DNA of 64,000 bases, taken from positions 124,001-188,000 of the forward strand of contig NZ_LQOW01000014.1 in assembly GCF_002102185.1 (NCBI RefSeq), in the 5' to 3' direction. Position 1 is the first letter of the stretch. Each line of letters begins with the position of its first letter. Origin of the DNA: Mycobacterium fragae. Its GTDB lineage: Bacteria; Actinomycetota; Actinomycetes; Mycobacteriales; Mycobacteriaceae. Under the pieces are notes generated by a model. That model was not told the DNA's origin and searched no databases. It saw nothing but the letters and a program-made list of their open reading frames with translations. Shown here piece after piece: positions 43,301-54,533 of this stretch. Position numbers and translations under genes: made by a program.

Positions 43301-43471
43301 ACCGGTCAGCAACAGAACCGATTCGGGATCTGCGCCGGCGCGGATACGGGCGGCCGCCGCGTCGACCAGCAGGCAGCTCTTGCCGGTTCCGGGACCGCCC
43401 AACACCCGAACCAGCCCGCGCAGACCGGGATCCAGCACTGCTCGCGCTTCGCGGCCCCAACGATCAGACAT
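40361..43471 (-). CDS. adnA: AdnA subunit of the helicase-nuclease
   Basis: 1036 residues. The N-terminal motor has Walker A GGPGTGKSCLLVDAAA and a DDAQQLDPQ motif II. The C-terminal nuclease has RVDRIERDGAGRLVIVDVKT with the metal-binding Asp and DVKTGK Lys. A Fe-S cluster is expected from Cys in LTDCPLRWL and the closing CTHCPLRPSC. It forms the AdnAB heterodimer. First gene of the adnA-adnB pair, 4-bp overlap; corresponds to Rv3202c. Both motors and both nucleases appear intact. Confidence 0.95.
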   Translation of the reverse strand: MSDRWGREARAVLDPGLRGLVRVLGGPGTGKSCLLVDAAAARIRAGADPESVLLLTGSGRIGARARSALTTQLLRSRADAPCRAVIRQPLVRSVHSYAFAVLRLAAQRAGAPPPRLVTSAEQDAIIAELLAGDIQDGTGAATAWPAELRPALRTAGFAAELRDLLARCAERGVDPRELQRLGRLCGRPEWTAAGQFACQYEQVMLLRAAVGTAAPQATTPAVGAAELVGAALEAFAADPELLAAERARIAVLLVDDAQQLDPQAARLVRVLAAGADLTLLAGDPAQAVFGFRGAEPAALLGADSPSVALTVSHRCAPAVARAISGIGSRLPGNNEIAGSGTDSGSVTVRLAASAHAEAALIADALRRAHLVDGVPWSQMAVIVRSVPRATNGLSHALARAGVPVAPTAVAGSLSDQPAVRALLTVLAATADGLNGDRALALLTGPIGRADPILLRQLRRALRRSDKNGLPREFGELLVEALSGEASSGLTAAQARPLRRVRAVLDAASRCHRRGADPRYTLWAAWQRSGLQRRWLAAVERGGTSGAQAGRDLDAVTALFDVTDQYMSRTAGTSLLGLIDHVGALQLPAVSPGPVAAAEQVALLSAHAALGQEWDLVVIAGLQEGLWPNTIPRGGVLGTQRLLDVLDGVGDKASMSAPLLAEERRLLMAAMGRARKHLLVTAVDGEGDETDLPSPFFVEIARWATGDLDTSPVTAPRLLSAGAVVGRLRAVVCAPEGAVSDAVRGCAAAQLARLARAGISGADPTEWHGMTPVSSTEPLWSGGGHTVTLTPSSLQTLTDCPLRWLAEHHGGTDARDLRSTIGSLMHALIAESARSESHLLVALERAWQHLPFESQWYSANELARHRAMIQTFLGWRAQSRRELTEVGVEVDVDGVLDGQGGAAGNVRLRGRVDRIERDGAGRLVIVDVKTGKNPVSKDDAQRHAQLAMYQLAVAEGLMPHGDEPGGARLVYLGRTGPAGALEREQDPLTPATRAEWRDLVGKAAAATAGPMFVARINDGCTHCPLRPSCPAHAGGSQ

Positions 43472-43547
43472 AGCGGCATGACATCACGAGGGTCCGACAA
43501 GTCGGCCCGGCCGACGACGAGGTGACGTCAGCTGGCACCATCAACGC

Positions 43548-44327
43548 GTGACCGACCTGCACGTGCACCGTTACGGCCCGGCGGAACCGGTGCAAGTGTT
43601 GGCGATTCACGGGCTGACCGGACATGGGAAGCGCTGGCAACCGCTGGCCACCGACCACCTGGGCGAGATCAGTGTGGCTGCACCCGATTTGATCGGCCAT
43701 GGCAGATCGACGTGGGCCGCACCGTGGACCATCGATGCCAATGTCGAGGCGCTGGCAGCGCTGCTCGACCGGCACGCCGACGCCCCCGTGGTCGTCGTCG
43801 GCCATTCGTTCGGGGGCGCGGTCGCCATGCACCTGGCCGCCGCTCATCCCGAGTGGGTGGCAGCGCTGGTGTTGCTTGACCCGGCGATCGCGCTAGACGG
43901 TGTCTGGATGGGTGAGATCGCCGAGGAGATGCTGGCCTCCCCCGACTACCCGAACGCCGAAGAAGCCCGCGCTGAGAAGGCGACGGGCTCGTGGGCCGAT
44001 GTGGACCCGGCCATCCTGCAAGCCGAGCTCGACGAGCACCTGGTCGCGCTGCCGAGCGGTCGCTATGGTTGGCGGATCAGCCTACCGGCGATGATGTCCT
44101 ATTGGAGCGAGCTCGCCCGGGGAATCAGGCTGCCGCCCAGAGGAATCGAGACGACGCTGGTGCGGGCTACCTCGACGTCGCCGCCGTATGTCACCGATGA
44201 GTTGATCGCCGCCTTGCGCGACCGACTGGGACCCGGTTTCCGGCTGTTGGATTTCGACTGCGAGCACATGGTTGCGCAGGCCAAGCCGGCCGAGGTCGCC
44301 GCGCTGATCCGGGAACGGATGCGCTGA
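43548..44327 (+). CDS. lipV: LipV-like alpha/beta hydrolase
   Basis: 259 residues from GTG 43548. Oxyanion segment IHGLTGHGKRW, nucleophile elbow GHSFGGAVAMH (about residue 86), and the late DCEHMVAQAKP with the catalytic His. Orthologue of Rv3203, an esterase active on short-chain esters. It is divergent from adnA and 1 bp from the alkyltransferase-like gene, so the two are likely co-transcribed. Confidence 0.92.
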   Translation: MTDLHVHRYGPAEPVQVLAIHGLTGHGKRWQPLATDHLGEISVAAPDLIGHGRSTWAAPWTIDANVEALAALLDRHADAPVVVVGHSFGGAVAMHLAAAHPEWVAALVLLDPAIALDGVWMGEIAEEMLASPDYPNAEEARAEKATGSWADVDPAILQAELDEHLVALPSGRYGWRISLPAMMSYWSELARGIRLPPRGIETTLVRATSTSPPYVTDELIAALRDRLGPGFRLLDFDCEHMVAQAKPAEVAALIRERMR

Positions 44328-44328
44328 C

Positions 44329-44625
44329 ATGGCACCGGTGACCGACGAGCAAGTCGAGCGAGTGCGCGCCCTGGTCGCCGCCATCCCCGCGGGCCGGGTC
44401 GTCACGTACGGTGATATCGCCGCTGCCGCAGGGCTTTCCAGCCCACGGATCGTCGGGTGGATCATGCGCACGGACTCCGCGGATCTGCCCTGGCACCGAG
44501 TGATCACGGCGTCCGGCCGGCCGGCGCGACACCTTGCCACCCGGCAGCTGGAATTGCTGCGCGCCGAAGGGGTTTTGGCGGTTGACGGCAGGATTGCGCT
44601 AGCCGAGGTCCGTCACGAGCTTTAA
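44329..44625 (+). CDS. Alkyltransferase-like protein (ATL), Rv3204 orthologue
   Basis: 98 residues of the MGMT DNA-binding domain: IPAGRVVTYGDIAAAAG and the recognition helix. The usual active-site PCHRV is PWHRV here (DLPWHRVITASG), so the protein cannot accept alkyl groups. ATL proteins bind O6-alkylguanine and hand it to nucleotide excision repair. One base after lipV; its stop overlaps the convergent Rv3205c-like gene by 4 bp. Confidence 0.92.
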   Translation: MAPVTDEQVERVRALVAAIPAGRVVTYGDIAAAAGLSSPRIVGWIMRTDSADLPWHRVITASGRPARHLATRQLELLRAEGVLAVDGRIALAEVRHEL

Positions 44626-45476
44626 AGGATCAGCCGAACGAGGGCAGCGGTGCGTGCCAGTCCCGGGAAGGCCTCGGCGGTCGAGCGTGGATGCAGCGCG
44701 TGGACCGCGAGTCGAAACATCAACGCCCGTAACAACATCTGCGGCCACTCCGGCAATGCGCTCCAACGCTCGATAAGGCCTTCGTCGGCTTCTCCCCACG
44801 ACAATGCGTCGACGACGACCACGCCCGCCGCCCACGACGCGGGCCGCCAATAGGGCGTGATGTCCGTTATCCCGGGTGCGGCGGTGCCGGCGAACAGCAC
44901 TGTCCCGTAGAGATCTCCGTCGACCAGCTGGTTGGGGCTCTTGGTCGGCCGCCGTAGGCCGGCAAGCTGGTTGATCAAATCGATCGACCGCTGCCCGTCG
45001 GCCGTGGGAGAAGCCACCCGTGCCCCCGGGGGCACCGAGGCCAACGGCCGCTCTTCCCACGCGGCGCGGTCAGCCGCGATGAACACGTCGACCTCCGCCC
45101 AGGGCGCCGTTGGGCCGTGGGTGAGAAACCGGGGCCGTTCCAGTTTGCTGGTGGCCTCGTGCAGGCGCACTGCCGCCGAGACGACCTCGTCATGCCGGGG
45201 CTCCGGCCTGCCGGCGACGAATGTGTCTGCCCGCCAACCGGAAACCACGTAGCGCCCATCTGTCGAGCGCACCGGCCGGGCCAGCCGTACGCCGTCGACG
45301 AACAGGGTCTCACGCACCCGTGCTGACCAAGCGGCACGGGCGTTGTCGGCCACGATCGACAGCACCACTTCGCCGCACCGCCAGCCGCCTTCCCAGCTGG
45401 CCCCCAACGGCACGGGCCGCACACCGCTCAAACCGAACGCCGCCAATACATGCTCGGGCGGCGGCTCGAAACTCAC
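44622..45476 (-). CDS. TIGR02569-family protein (Rv3205c orthologue)
   Basis: 284 residues of an actinobacterial family of unknown role. The protein starts SFEPPPEHVLAAFGLSGVRP and contains QLVDGDLYGTVLFAGTAAPG, which resembles the catalytic HGDLHxGNxL loop of aminoglycoside-phosphotransferase/kinase folds but with key residues changed, so a degenerate kinase fold is possible. No membrane segments. It sits 36 bp after the moeZ stop on the same strand. Confidence 0.82.
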   Translation of the reverse strand: MSFEPPPEHVLAAFGLSGVRPVPLGASWEGGWRCGEVVLSIVADNARAAWSARVRETLFVDGVRLARPVRSTDGRYVVSGWRADTFVAGRPEPRHDEVVSAAVRLHEATSKLERPRFLTHGPTAPWAEVDVFIAADRAAWEERPLASVPPGARVASPTADGQRSIDLINQLAGLRRPTKSPNQLVDGDLYGTVLFAGTAAPGITDITPYWRPASWAAGVVVVDALSWGEADEGLIERWSALPEWPQMLLRALMFRLAVHALHPRSTAEAFPGLARTAALVRLIL

Positions 45477-45512
45477 ACGACCAGCCTAATCGCGCCCAAC
45501 TGGGTGTCGGGG

Positions 45513-46700
45513 CTAGTACATCACCATGTCGGGTTGCATCTGCTTGGCCCACGCCACAATCCCGCCCTGCAGGTGCACCGCGTCGGCAAAACCGGCCTTT
45601 TTCAGCGCGGCCAGCGCCTCCGCCGAGCGCACCCCGGTCTTGCAATACAGCACGGGCATCCGGTCCTGCGGCAGCTTTGCCAGGCCCTCACCGGAGTTGA
45701 TCAGTGACTGTGGGATCAGCTGAGCGCCATCGATGTGGTTGATGTCCCATTCCACCGGCTCGCGCACGTCGATCAGCGCGATGTTCTTGCCGGAGTCCAG
45801 TAGCTCGCGCAACTCGCGCGGGGTGATCGAAGAGTCGGCGGCGGCCTCGGCGGCCTCTTCGGACGCCACTCCACAGAATTCCTCGTAATCGATGAGTCCG
45901 GTGATCTTCGGTGTGGACGGGTCCTTGCGGATCGCGATGGTGCGATAGCTCATCTCCAGCGCGTCATAGACCATCAGCCGGCCGAGCAGCGACTCACCGA
46001 TGCCGGTGATCAACTTGATCGCCTCGGTGCCCATCACCGATGCGATGGACGCACACAGGATGCCCAGTACGCCGCCTTCGGCGCAGGACGGCACCATGCC
46101 CGGCGGCGGCGCTTCGGGGTACAGGTCGCGGTAGTTGAGTCCGCGCCCGTCGGGCGCATCCTCCCAGAACACCGAAACCTGGCCTTCGAAGCGGTAGATC
46201 GATCCCCAGACGTAGGGCTTGTGCGCCAGCACGGCGGCGTCGTTGACCAGATACCGGGTGGCGAAGTTGTCGGTGCCGTCGAGGATCAGGTCGTACTGCT
46301 TGAACAGATTGACGGCGTTAGCCGGCTCCAACCGCACCTCATGCAACCGGACCTGGACCAGCGGGTTGACCTCGGCGATCGAGTCGCGCGCGGACTGCGC
46401 CTTGGACCGGCCGATGTCGGAGACCCCGTGGATGATCTGGCGCTGCAGGTTGGACTCGTCGACCACGTCGAAGTCGACGATGCCGATGGTGCCGACGCCG
46501 GCGGCGGCCAGGTACAGCAACGCCGGCGCCCCCAGCCCACCGGCCCCGATCACCAGCACCCGAGCGTTTTTGAGCCGCTTCTGGCCGTCCACACCCAGGT
46601 CGGGAATGATGAGATGCCGGCTGTAGCGGGCAACCTCGTCCCGCGTCAGCTCGGCGGCCGGCTCAACCAGCGGCGGCAACGGCCTATGTTGCCCAGACAC
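45513..46700 (-). CDS. moeZ: MoeZ: adenylyltransferase-sulfurtransferase
   Basis: 395 residues from GTG 46700 (GAGGAGA about 7 nt upstream). The N-terminal MoeB/ThiF domain has RYSRHLIIPDLGVDGQKRL, the nucleotide loop VLVIGAGGLGAPALLYLAAA and DGTDNFATRYLVND; the C-terminal rhodanese domain (about 285-395) has active Cys in LYCKTGVRSAEAL. It activates the C-terminus of ubiquitin-like sulfur carriers (MoaD, CysO) and passes sulfur to them for molybdopterin and cysteine synthesis. Also annotated moeB1; corresponds to Rv3206c. Confidence 0.96.
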   Translation of the reverse strand: MSGQHRPLPPLVEPAAELTRDEVARYSRHLIIPDLGVDGQKRLKNARVLVIGAGGLGAPALLYLAAAGVGTIGIVDFDVVDESNLQRQIIHGVSDIGRSKAQSARDSIAEVNPLVQVRLHEVRLEPANAVNLFKQYDLILDGTDNFATRYLVNDAAVLAHKPYVWGSIYRFEGQVSVFWEDAPDGRGLNYRDLYPEAPPPGMVPSCAEGGVLGILCASIASVMGTEAIKLITGIGESLLGRLMVYDALEMSYRTIAIRKDPSTPKITGLIDYEEFCGVASEEAAEAAADSSITPRELRELLDSGKNIALIDVREPVEWDINHIDGAQLIPQSLINSGEGLAKLPQDRMPVLYCKTGVRSAEALAALKKAGFADAVHLQGGIVAWAKQMQPDMVMY

Positions 46701-46925
46701 CGATCTCTCCTCGATTCGTTTGCTAAATCCACATTCCGCGCGTGTCAGCCAAGAACCATCACAGCAGTTGTGTGGAACAACGGCAAACGGCCTGCGTTGC
46801 TTCCCCGACCGAGCGTGCTCCTGCGCCGAGATCGACGTTACGCAGGCCAGCACTCGCACTTCGTCTGCATAACGTCAATTTCGATGAAGAGGCGGTACCT
46901 TTGGCGGCGCCGATAGCCAGAGCAG

Positions 46926-49053
<2,128 letters not shown>

Positions 49054-49229
49054 GCCGGCCCCTTCCCGTCTCTTGCTCGGTAATCGCTCTCAGGCTAGTG
49101 GACGCGGCTAACCGGTCATGAAAGCTGGTCGGAAGGCTCTGCGCCACCGTTGGCAAATCGTGACCTGACACACCCGCGCACCACCACAGGGCGACGGGGC
49201 GCGTCGATAACATCTGCACCATCAGCACC

Positions 49230-49892
49230 ATGAATCACTTGGATACCGATATCCAGGACTACCCAGACGACGCGGTCGACGACTACTACGCCGACGGCGA
49301 GCACTTCTATGGGCCGACCGACCACCGTTGGCGCCCCGTCGCGGTAATCGCGGGCATCGTGTTCGCGCTCGCGGTGATCGCCACGGTGGTCATCGTCAAC
49401 GGCGGCGACAGCGCCTCGACCTCGGCCACCGTGGTGACGCCGCCGAAGCGGACGGTGATCGCCACACCCCCACCGACCGCCCCGCCCGCGCCGCCGTCGT
49501 CGCTACCGCGGGAGACGGTCACCACGGTGACACCCCCGCCGCGGCAACCCAGCCAAACGCCGACCGTCGCCCCGACCACTGTGCCGTCGACGGTCCCCCC
49601 CTCCGTACCGCCGGATGTGGCTGCCCGCACCTTCGTTTACCGGGTGACCGGTTCCAAGCAGCTGCTCGACCTGGTGAGCGTCATCTATACCGACGCAGAG
49701 GGCGTGCCCCAGACCGACGTCAACGTGTCGCTGCCCTGGTCCAGAACCGTGGTGATGAACCCGGGTGTGCAGATCAGGTCTGTCGTCGCGACCAGTCTGA
49801 CCAGTCACCTCAACTGCTCGATCAGCGACGGCGCGGGCCAGCCCGTCGCCGTGTCGACCACCAACTCGATGATCGCGACCTGCACCCGCTAG
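49230..49892 (+). CDS. Single-pass membrane protein with Pro/Thr linker and MmpS-like outer domain (Rv3209 orthologue)
   Basis: 220 residues. An acidic cytoplasmic N-terminus, a membrane helix (about 36-58), a Pro/Thr/Val-rich linker (70-125) and a C-terminal domain with VYRVTGSKQLLDLVSVIYTD and CSISDGAGQP...CTR. The last part resembles the beta fold of MmpS proteins, with two Cys likely in a disulfide. No MmpL is adjacent. Function unknown. Confidence 0.85.
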   Translation: MNHLDTDIQDYPDDAVDDYYADGEHFYGPTDHRWRPVAVIAGIVFALAVIATVVIVNGGDSASTSATVVTPPKRTVIATPPPTAPPAPPSSLPRETVTTVTPPPRQPSQTPTVAPTTVPSTVPPSVPPDVAARTFVYRVTGSKQLLDLVSVIYTDAEGVPQTDVNVSLPWSRTVVMNPGVQIRSVVATSLTSHLNCSISDGAGQPVAVSTTNSMIATCTR

Positions 49893-49897
49893 ATCCG

Positions 49898-50593
49898 CTA
49901 GGCCAGGCCGAGTTCACGCATCCGCTCGTCGTGGGTCTTCTGCAATCGATCGAAGAAATCCGCCAGCTGTGGGAGGCCTTCGGTCCCTGACACCACCAGA
50001 TCGACCAGCTCGTCGTGTTCGGCCAGTACGTACTGGGCCTGGGTGATCGCTTCGCCGAGCAGGCGACGGGACCACAACGCCAGCCGGCTGCGCTGTTTGG
50101 CGCTGTTGGTCACCGCGGCGCGCACCTCGGCGACGACGAACTGCGAGTGTTTGGTCTCCGACAGCGTTGCGCGCACCACGTCGGCAACGTCGTCGGGCAG
50201 CCCGTCGGCGATCTCGAGATATAGATCGGCGGCCAGCGCATCCCCGACGTACGTCTTGACCAGAGCCTCAAGCCAGGTGCTCGGTGTGGTCAGGCGGTGG
50301 TAGGCATCAAGCGCGGAGGCGTATTTCGACATCGCCGGCACGACGTCGACGCCGCGGCTTTCCAGCGCGTCGCGCAGCACCTCGTAGTGCCCCATCTCGG
50401 CGGCGGCCATGCTGGCCATCGAAATCCGTCCCCGCAGATCCGGGGCCATCCGCGCCTCGTCGGTGAGCCGGTAGAACGCGGCGACCTCGCCGTAGGCCAG
50501 TAACGCGAACAATTCGTTCACGCCGGGATGATCCGCCGGAAGCCGTGGCGGTGGCGGATCGGCCCGCTCGTCGGCCGACGAAAGCGAAGTCAT
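49898..50593 (-). CDS. Ferritin-like-fold protein (Rv3210c orthologue)
   Basis: 231 residues, almost all helical. ELFALLAYGEVAAFYRLTDE, MAAAEMGHYEVLRDALESRG and LSETKHSQFVVAEVRAAVTN place Glu and His where ferritin-like/MiaE-type diiron ligands would be (ExxH in the second). The role is unknown in mycobacteria. Divergent from rhlE; the 273-bp space between them holds no further gene I can support. Confidence 0.85.
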   Translation of the reverse strand: MTSLSSADERADPPPPRLPADHPGVNELFALLAYGEVAAFYRLTDEARMAPDLRGRISMASMAAAEMGHYEVLRDALESRGVDVVPAMSKYASALDAYHRLTTPSTWLEALVKTYVGDALAADLYLEIADGLPDDVADVVRATLSETKHSQFVVAEVRAAVTNSAKQRSRLALWSRRLLGEAITQAQYVLAEHDELVDLVVSGTEGLPQLADFFDRLQKTHDERMRELGLA

Positions 50594-50866
50594 GGCAACA
50601 CTGTAGGCGTGATGGTGGCGACCCGCTGCGCCCGGCTACGCCCCGCAATCCGCGGTCGCGAGGGGCGGGCAGCTATGATGTGTAAAGGTGCTGGCGGTAA
50701 ATCCATACCGCCGCCACCCGCGAAATGTGCGTGCACGCACTGGGCCCGCCTTACTCAAGCGCTGGGCCCGGCGAATCGGCAACGTATTCGACAGTCACAC
50801 CGTGCGCGCTTGGACCGCAACGAGAGACTGACCCGAAACGACCCCGGAAGGCGTACGCGTTCACGC

Positions 50867-52336
50867 ATGACCCCGCTCATCACACCAACCCGAGCCATAT
50901 CCGAATCCACCTTTGCCAAACTCGGCGTCTGCGACGAAATAGTGCGGGCATTGGCCGAAGAGGGCATCAAACACCCCTTTGCCATCCAAGAGCTGACCCT
51001 GCCGCTCGCCCTTGCCGGTGACGACCTCATCGGCCAGGCCCGTACCGGTATGGGCAAAACGTTCGCGTTCGGGGTGCCGCTGCTGCAGCGGATCACCGCC
51101 GCAGGCGCCGACCGGCCCCTCACCGGCATTCCGCGGGCACTGGTCGTCGTGCCGACCCGCGAGCTGTGCCTGCAGGTGTCCGGTGACCTGGCCACCGCCG
51201 CCAAACACCTGACCGCCGAGGACGGCCGTCCACTCTCCGTGGTGTCCATTTACGGCGGCCGGCCCTACGAGCCACAGATCGAGGCGCTGCGCGCCGGGGC
51301 GGACGTGGTGGTGGGCACCCCCGGCAGGCTGCTCGACCTCGCTCAGCAAGGCCACCTACAACTGGGCGGCCTGTCGGCGCTGGTCCTCGACGAAGCCGAC
51401 GAGATGCTCGACCTGGGTTTCCTGCCCGACATCGAGCGCATCCTCCGCCAGATCCCCGACGTCCGGCAGTCCATGCTGTTCTCGGCAACCATGCCGGACC
51501 CGATCATCACGCTGGCCCGCACCTTTATGAACCAGCCCACCCATATTCGGGCGGAGGCGCCACACTCCTCGGCGGTGCACGACCAGACCACCCAGTTCGT
51601 CTACCGCGCCCACGCCCTGGACAAAATCGAACTGGTCAGCCGGATCCTGCAAGCCCGTGGCCGCGGCGCCACGATGATCTTCACCCGCACAAAGCGCACC
51701 GCCCAGAAGGTGGCCGACGAGCTGGCTGAACGGGGTTTCGCGGTGGGTGCAGTGCACGGTGATCTCGGACAGGTGGCCCGGGAGAAGGCGCTCAAGTCGT
51801 TTCGAACCGGCGGCATCGACGTGCTGGTCGCTACCGACGTGGCTGCCCGCGGGATCGACATCGACGACGTCACGCACGTCGTCAACTACCAGTGCCCCGA
51901 GGACGACAAGATGTACGTCCATCGCATCGGGCGTACCGGGCGTGCCGGCCGCACCGGAGTGGCGGTCACCCTGGTCGACTGGGACGAGCTGGCCCGCTGG
52001 ACGATGATCGACAAGGCACTCGGGCTGGGCTGCCCGGATCCCGCCGAGACCTACTCCAGCTCCCCGCACCTCTACGCCGAACTGGACATCCCGACCGACG
52101 CCACGGGCAGCATCGGAGCTCCGCGCAAAGCGCCGGTCAAGCGGGCGTCCGCCGGCGAACAGCCGGCGCGCAAAAGCACACGATCACGGCAACGTACCCG
52201 GGGCGGCAAGCCGGTGACCGGGCACCCGGTTGCCACCAATGGCGACGCCCCGGCCGACGACGGGGGCCACAGCGGCCGCCGTCGTCGCCGTCGGCGCCCC
52301 CAGAAGGCGGCGGGCGCGGCCGCGAACGCCAAGTAG
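50867..52336 (+). CDS. rhlE: DEAD-box RNA helicase
   Basis: 489 residues from ATG 50867. Q motif (FAKLGVCDEIVRALAEEGIK...FAIQ), motif I ARTGMGKTFAFGVPLLQ, PTRELCLQV (Ia), VGTPGRLLDL (Ib), VLDEADEMLDLGF (II), FSATMP (III), VATDVAARGIDIDDVTHVVN (V) and HRIGRTGRAGRTG (VI). A basic, probably disordered C-terminal tail (about 400-489) ends RRRRRRPQKAAGAAANAK. It remodels RNA in ribosome assembly or decay. The M. tuberculosis protein (Rv3211) is longer; the upstream frame is open but has no good start. Confidence 0.94.
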   Translation: MTPLITPTRAISESTFAKLGVCDEIVRALAEEGIKHPFAIQELTLPLALAGDDLIGQARTGMGKTFAFGVPLLQRITAAGADRPLTGIPRALVVVPTRELCLQVSGDLATAAKHLTAEDGRPLSVVSIYGGRPYEPQIEALRAGADVVVGTPGRLLDLAQQGHLQLGGLSALVLDEADEMLDLGFLPDIERILRQIPDVRQSMLFSATMPDPIITLARTFMNQPTHIRAEAPHSSAVHDQTTQFVYRAHALDKIELVSRILQARGRGATMIFTRTKRTAQKVADELAERGFAVGAVHGDLGQVAREKALKSFRTGGIDVLVATDVAARGIDIDDVTHVVNYQCPEDDKMYVHRIGRTGRAGRTGVAVTLVDWDELARWTMIDKALGLGCPDPAETYSSSPHLYAELDIPTDATGSIGAPRKAPVKRASAGEQPARKSTRSRQRTRGGKPVTGHPVATNGDAPADDGGHSGRRRRRRRPQKAAGAAANAK

Positions 52337-52357
52337 ACCGGCGTCGCCTGCCGCCCA

Positions 52358-53584
52358 ATGGTCAAACCGGAACGTCGCACCAGGGCCGATCTGGTGGCGG
52401 CCGCCGCGATCGCCGTGGCTGTCGGCGTGGCCGCGGCACTGATCTGGTGGACCAGTGATGCGCGGGCCACGATCAGCCGGACGGCGTCGGTGCCCGCGCC
52501 CAACCCGACCCCGGCTCGCGCGGTGCCCGCATCGTTGAAGCAGCTCTGGACCGCCACCAGCACCGCCACCGCCCAGCCTGTCGCGGTCGCCGGCAGCATC
52601 GTCACCGGCGAGGGACATGAAATCGATGGGCATGACCCGCTCACTGGTGAAGTGCGCTGGAGTTACGCCCGCGACACGCAGCTGTGCGGAGTCACGTGGG
52701 TCTACCGCTACGCGGTAGCGGTCTACCGGGATGACCGAGGCTGCGGCCAGGTCAGCACGATCGACGGCTCCACCGGTCAGCGGGGGCCCGCCCGAAGCAG
52801 CTATGCCGACAAGCATGTCGAGCTGTCCTCGGACGGCACGACGGTGTTGTCGGCCGGCAGCACGCGGCTGGAGCTGTGGCGCTCGGACATGGTCCGCATG
52901 CTGTCCTACGGCGAGATCGACGCTCGGGTGAAGCCGTCCTCGAAGGGATTGCACACCGGATGCCGCCTGACGTCGGCGGCGGCCGGGGCCGCGGCGGCCT
53001 CGGTCTTTGAGGCGTGCGGCGCGCAGGCCGATCTGCGGCTGACCCTGCTGCGCCCGAGCAAAGAAGAAGACGAACCCGACCAACGGGATGTGCCCGAGCC
53101 GGGCGCCGGCGTGAATTCCGGTGCGCGGGTGCTGACCGTATCGGACACCAGGACCGCCGTGTATCTGCCGACGCCAGACCCCCGGGTCGACGTCATCGAC
53201 GAGAGCGGAGTCAAGGTGGCGAGCGCGCTGCTGCCCAAGCCGCCCTCACCGGCCGGCGTGGTATCACGGCCCGGCAACCTGGTCACCTGGTGGACGGGCG
53301 ATGCCGTGATGGTGTTCGATGCGGCAAACCTCACCTACCGCTACACCATCGCCGCCGGAGGCCCGTCGGTCCCGCTGGGTCCCGCGACGATGATGGCCGG
53401 CAAATTGCTGGTCCCTGTCACCGGCGGGATCGCCGTCTGCGACCCCGCCACTGGTGCCACGGAGCGCTACCTGCCGGTGAGCCGGCCGGCCGCGAGCTCA
53501 CCGGTGATCCCGTCTGTTTCGGGTTCGCAGATCATCGAGCAACGCGGCGACACCGTGGCCGTGCTGGGCGCTGCGCGCGGCTAA
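52358..53584 (+). CDS. Membrane-anchored beta-propeller protein (Rv3212 orthologue)
   Basis: 408 residues. A basic start and one membrane helix (LVAAAAIAVAVGVAAALIWW) lead to an extracellular domain with repeats of the PQQ/beta-propeller type (HDPLTGEVRWSYARDTQLCG, VFDAANLTYRYTIAAG, VCDPATGATERYLP). Paired Cys (CGV, CGQ; then CRL, CGA) may form disulfides. Role unknown. It follows rhlE by 21 bp; 4-bp convergent overlap with the ParA-like gene. Confidence 0.85.
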   Translation: MVKPERRTRADLVAAAAIAVAVGVAAALIWWTSDARATISRTASVPAPNPTPARAVPASLKQLWTATSTATAQPVAVAGSIVTGEGHEIDGHDPLTGEVRWSYARDTQLCGVTWVYRYAVAVYRDDRGCGQVSTIDGSTGQRGPARSSYADKHVELSSDGTTVLSAGSTRLELWRSDMVRMLSYGEIDARVKPSSKGLHTGCRLTSAAAGAAAASVFEACGAQADLRLTLLRPSKEEDEPDQRDVPEPGAGVNSGARVLTVSDTRTAVYLPTPDPRVDVIDESGVKVASALLPKPPSPAGVVSRPGNLVTWWTGDAVMVFDAANLTYRYTIAAGGPSVPLGPATMMAGKLLVPVTGGIAVCDPATGATERYLPVSRPAASSPVIPSVSGSQIIEQRGDTVAVLGAARG

Positions 53585-54381
53585 ACCTCCAGGGTGAAGG
53601 TCGGTAGCGGTTTACCGGTCTTCCAATGCTTGAGCAGCGCCTGCGCCAGCTCGCGGTATGCGGTCGAGCCCTTGTTCTTTCGGGCAGCCATCACCGACGA
53701 CCCTGAGGCGCTGGCTTCGGCGAAGCGCACCGTGCGCGGGATCGGCGGCGCCAGCACCGGCAAGTCGTAGCGATCGGCGACGTCGAGCAGCACATCGCGG
53801 GTGTGAGTGGTGCGGGGGTCATAGAGCGTCGGTAGCGCGCCCAGCATTCGCAGGCGCGGATTGGTGATCTGCTGGACGTCGGCGACCGTGCGCAGAAACT
53901 GGCCGACGCCGCGGTGCGCCAGCGTCTCACACTGCAACGGCACAATCACCTCGTCGGCGGCGGTCAGCCCGTTGAGCGTGAGCACTCCCAGCGACGGCGG
54001 GCAGTCGACGATCACCACGTCGAAGTCGTCACCGAGTTTGTCCAGCGCGCGTTTGAGCGCATACTCGCGGCCCGCCCGCATGAGCAGCATCGCCTCGGCG
54101 CCGGCGAGGTCGATGTTGGCCGGCAGCAGCGTCATTCCCTCTGCGGTGCTCACCAGCGCGGCGTTCGGCTCCACCTCACCGAGCAGCACCTCATGCACCG
54201 ACACCGGCAGTTTGTCGGGATCATGGCCCAGAGAAAAGGTGAGGCAGCCCTGCGCGTCGAGATCGACCAGCAGCACTCGTCGTCCTTCATCCAGCATCGC
54301 TGCGCCCAGCGAGGCCACCGTCGTCGTTTTGGCAACCCCGCCCTTCTGGTTGGCCACCGCCAGCACTCTCGTCTCTGTCAT
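53581..54381 (-). CDS. ParA/Soj-type ATPase (Rv3213c orthologue)
   Basis: 266 residues from ATG 54381. Deviant Walker A KGGVAKTTTVASLGAAML, Walker A' DLDAQGCLTFSLG and Walker B VVIVDCPPSLGVLTLNGLTA. No ParB gene lies beside it, so it is an orphan ParA-family protein that may position an unknown cargo rather than the chromosome. Divergent from gpm2. Confidence 0.93.
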   Translation of the reverse strand: MTETRVLAVANQKGGVAKTTTVASLGAAMLDEGRRVLLVDLDAQGCLTFSLGHDPDKLPVSVHEVLLGEVEPNAALVSTAEGMTLLPANIDLAGAEAMLLMRAGREYALKRALDKLGDDFDVVIVDCPPSLGVLTLNGLTAADEVIVPLQCETLAHRGVGQFLRTVADVQQITNPRLRMLGALPTLYDPRTTHTRDVLLDVADRYDLPVLAPPIPRTVRFAEASASGSSVMAARKNKGSTAYRELAQALLKHWKTGKPLPTFTLEV

Positions 54382-54533
54382 TTGGCGCCGCTCTCCCCCG
54401 CAAGCGGGTGGTACCCCCACCTCATCGCAATCTCCTCTGCATCGTCGCCGGCGCGGTCACAACTGCCATCCTGGCATCTCCCCTGTCCTGCCCGCGGGTC
54501 AACGGCGGTGCGGGTCAGGCAGAATCGGTCAAC

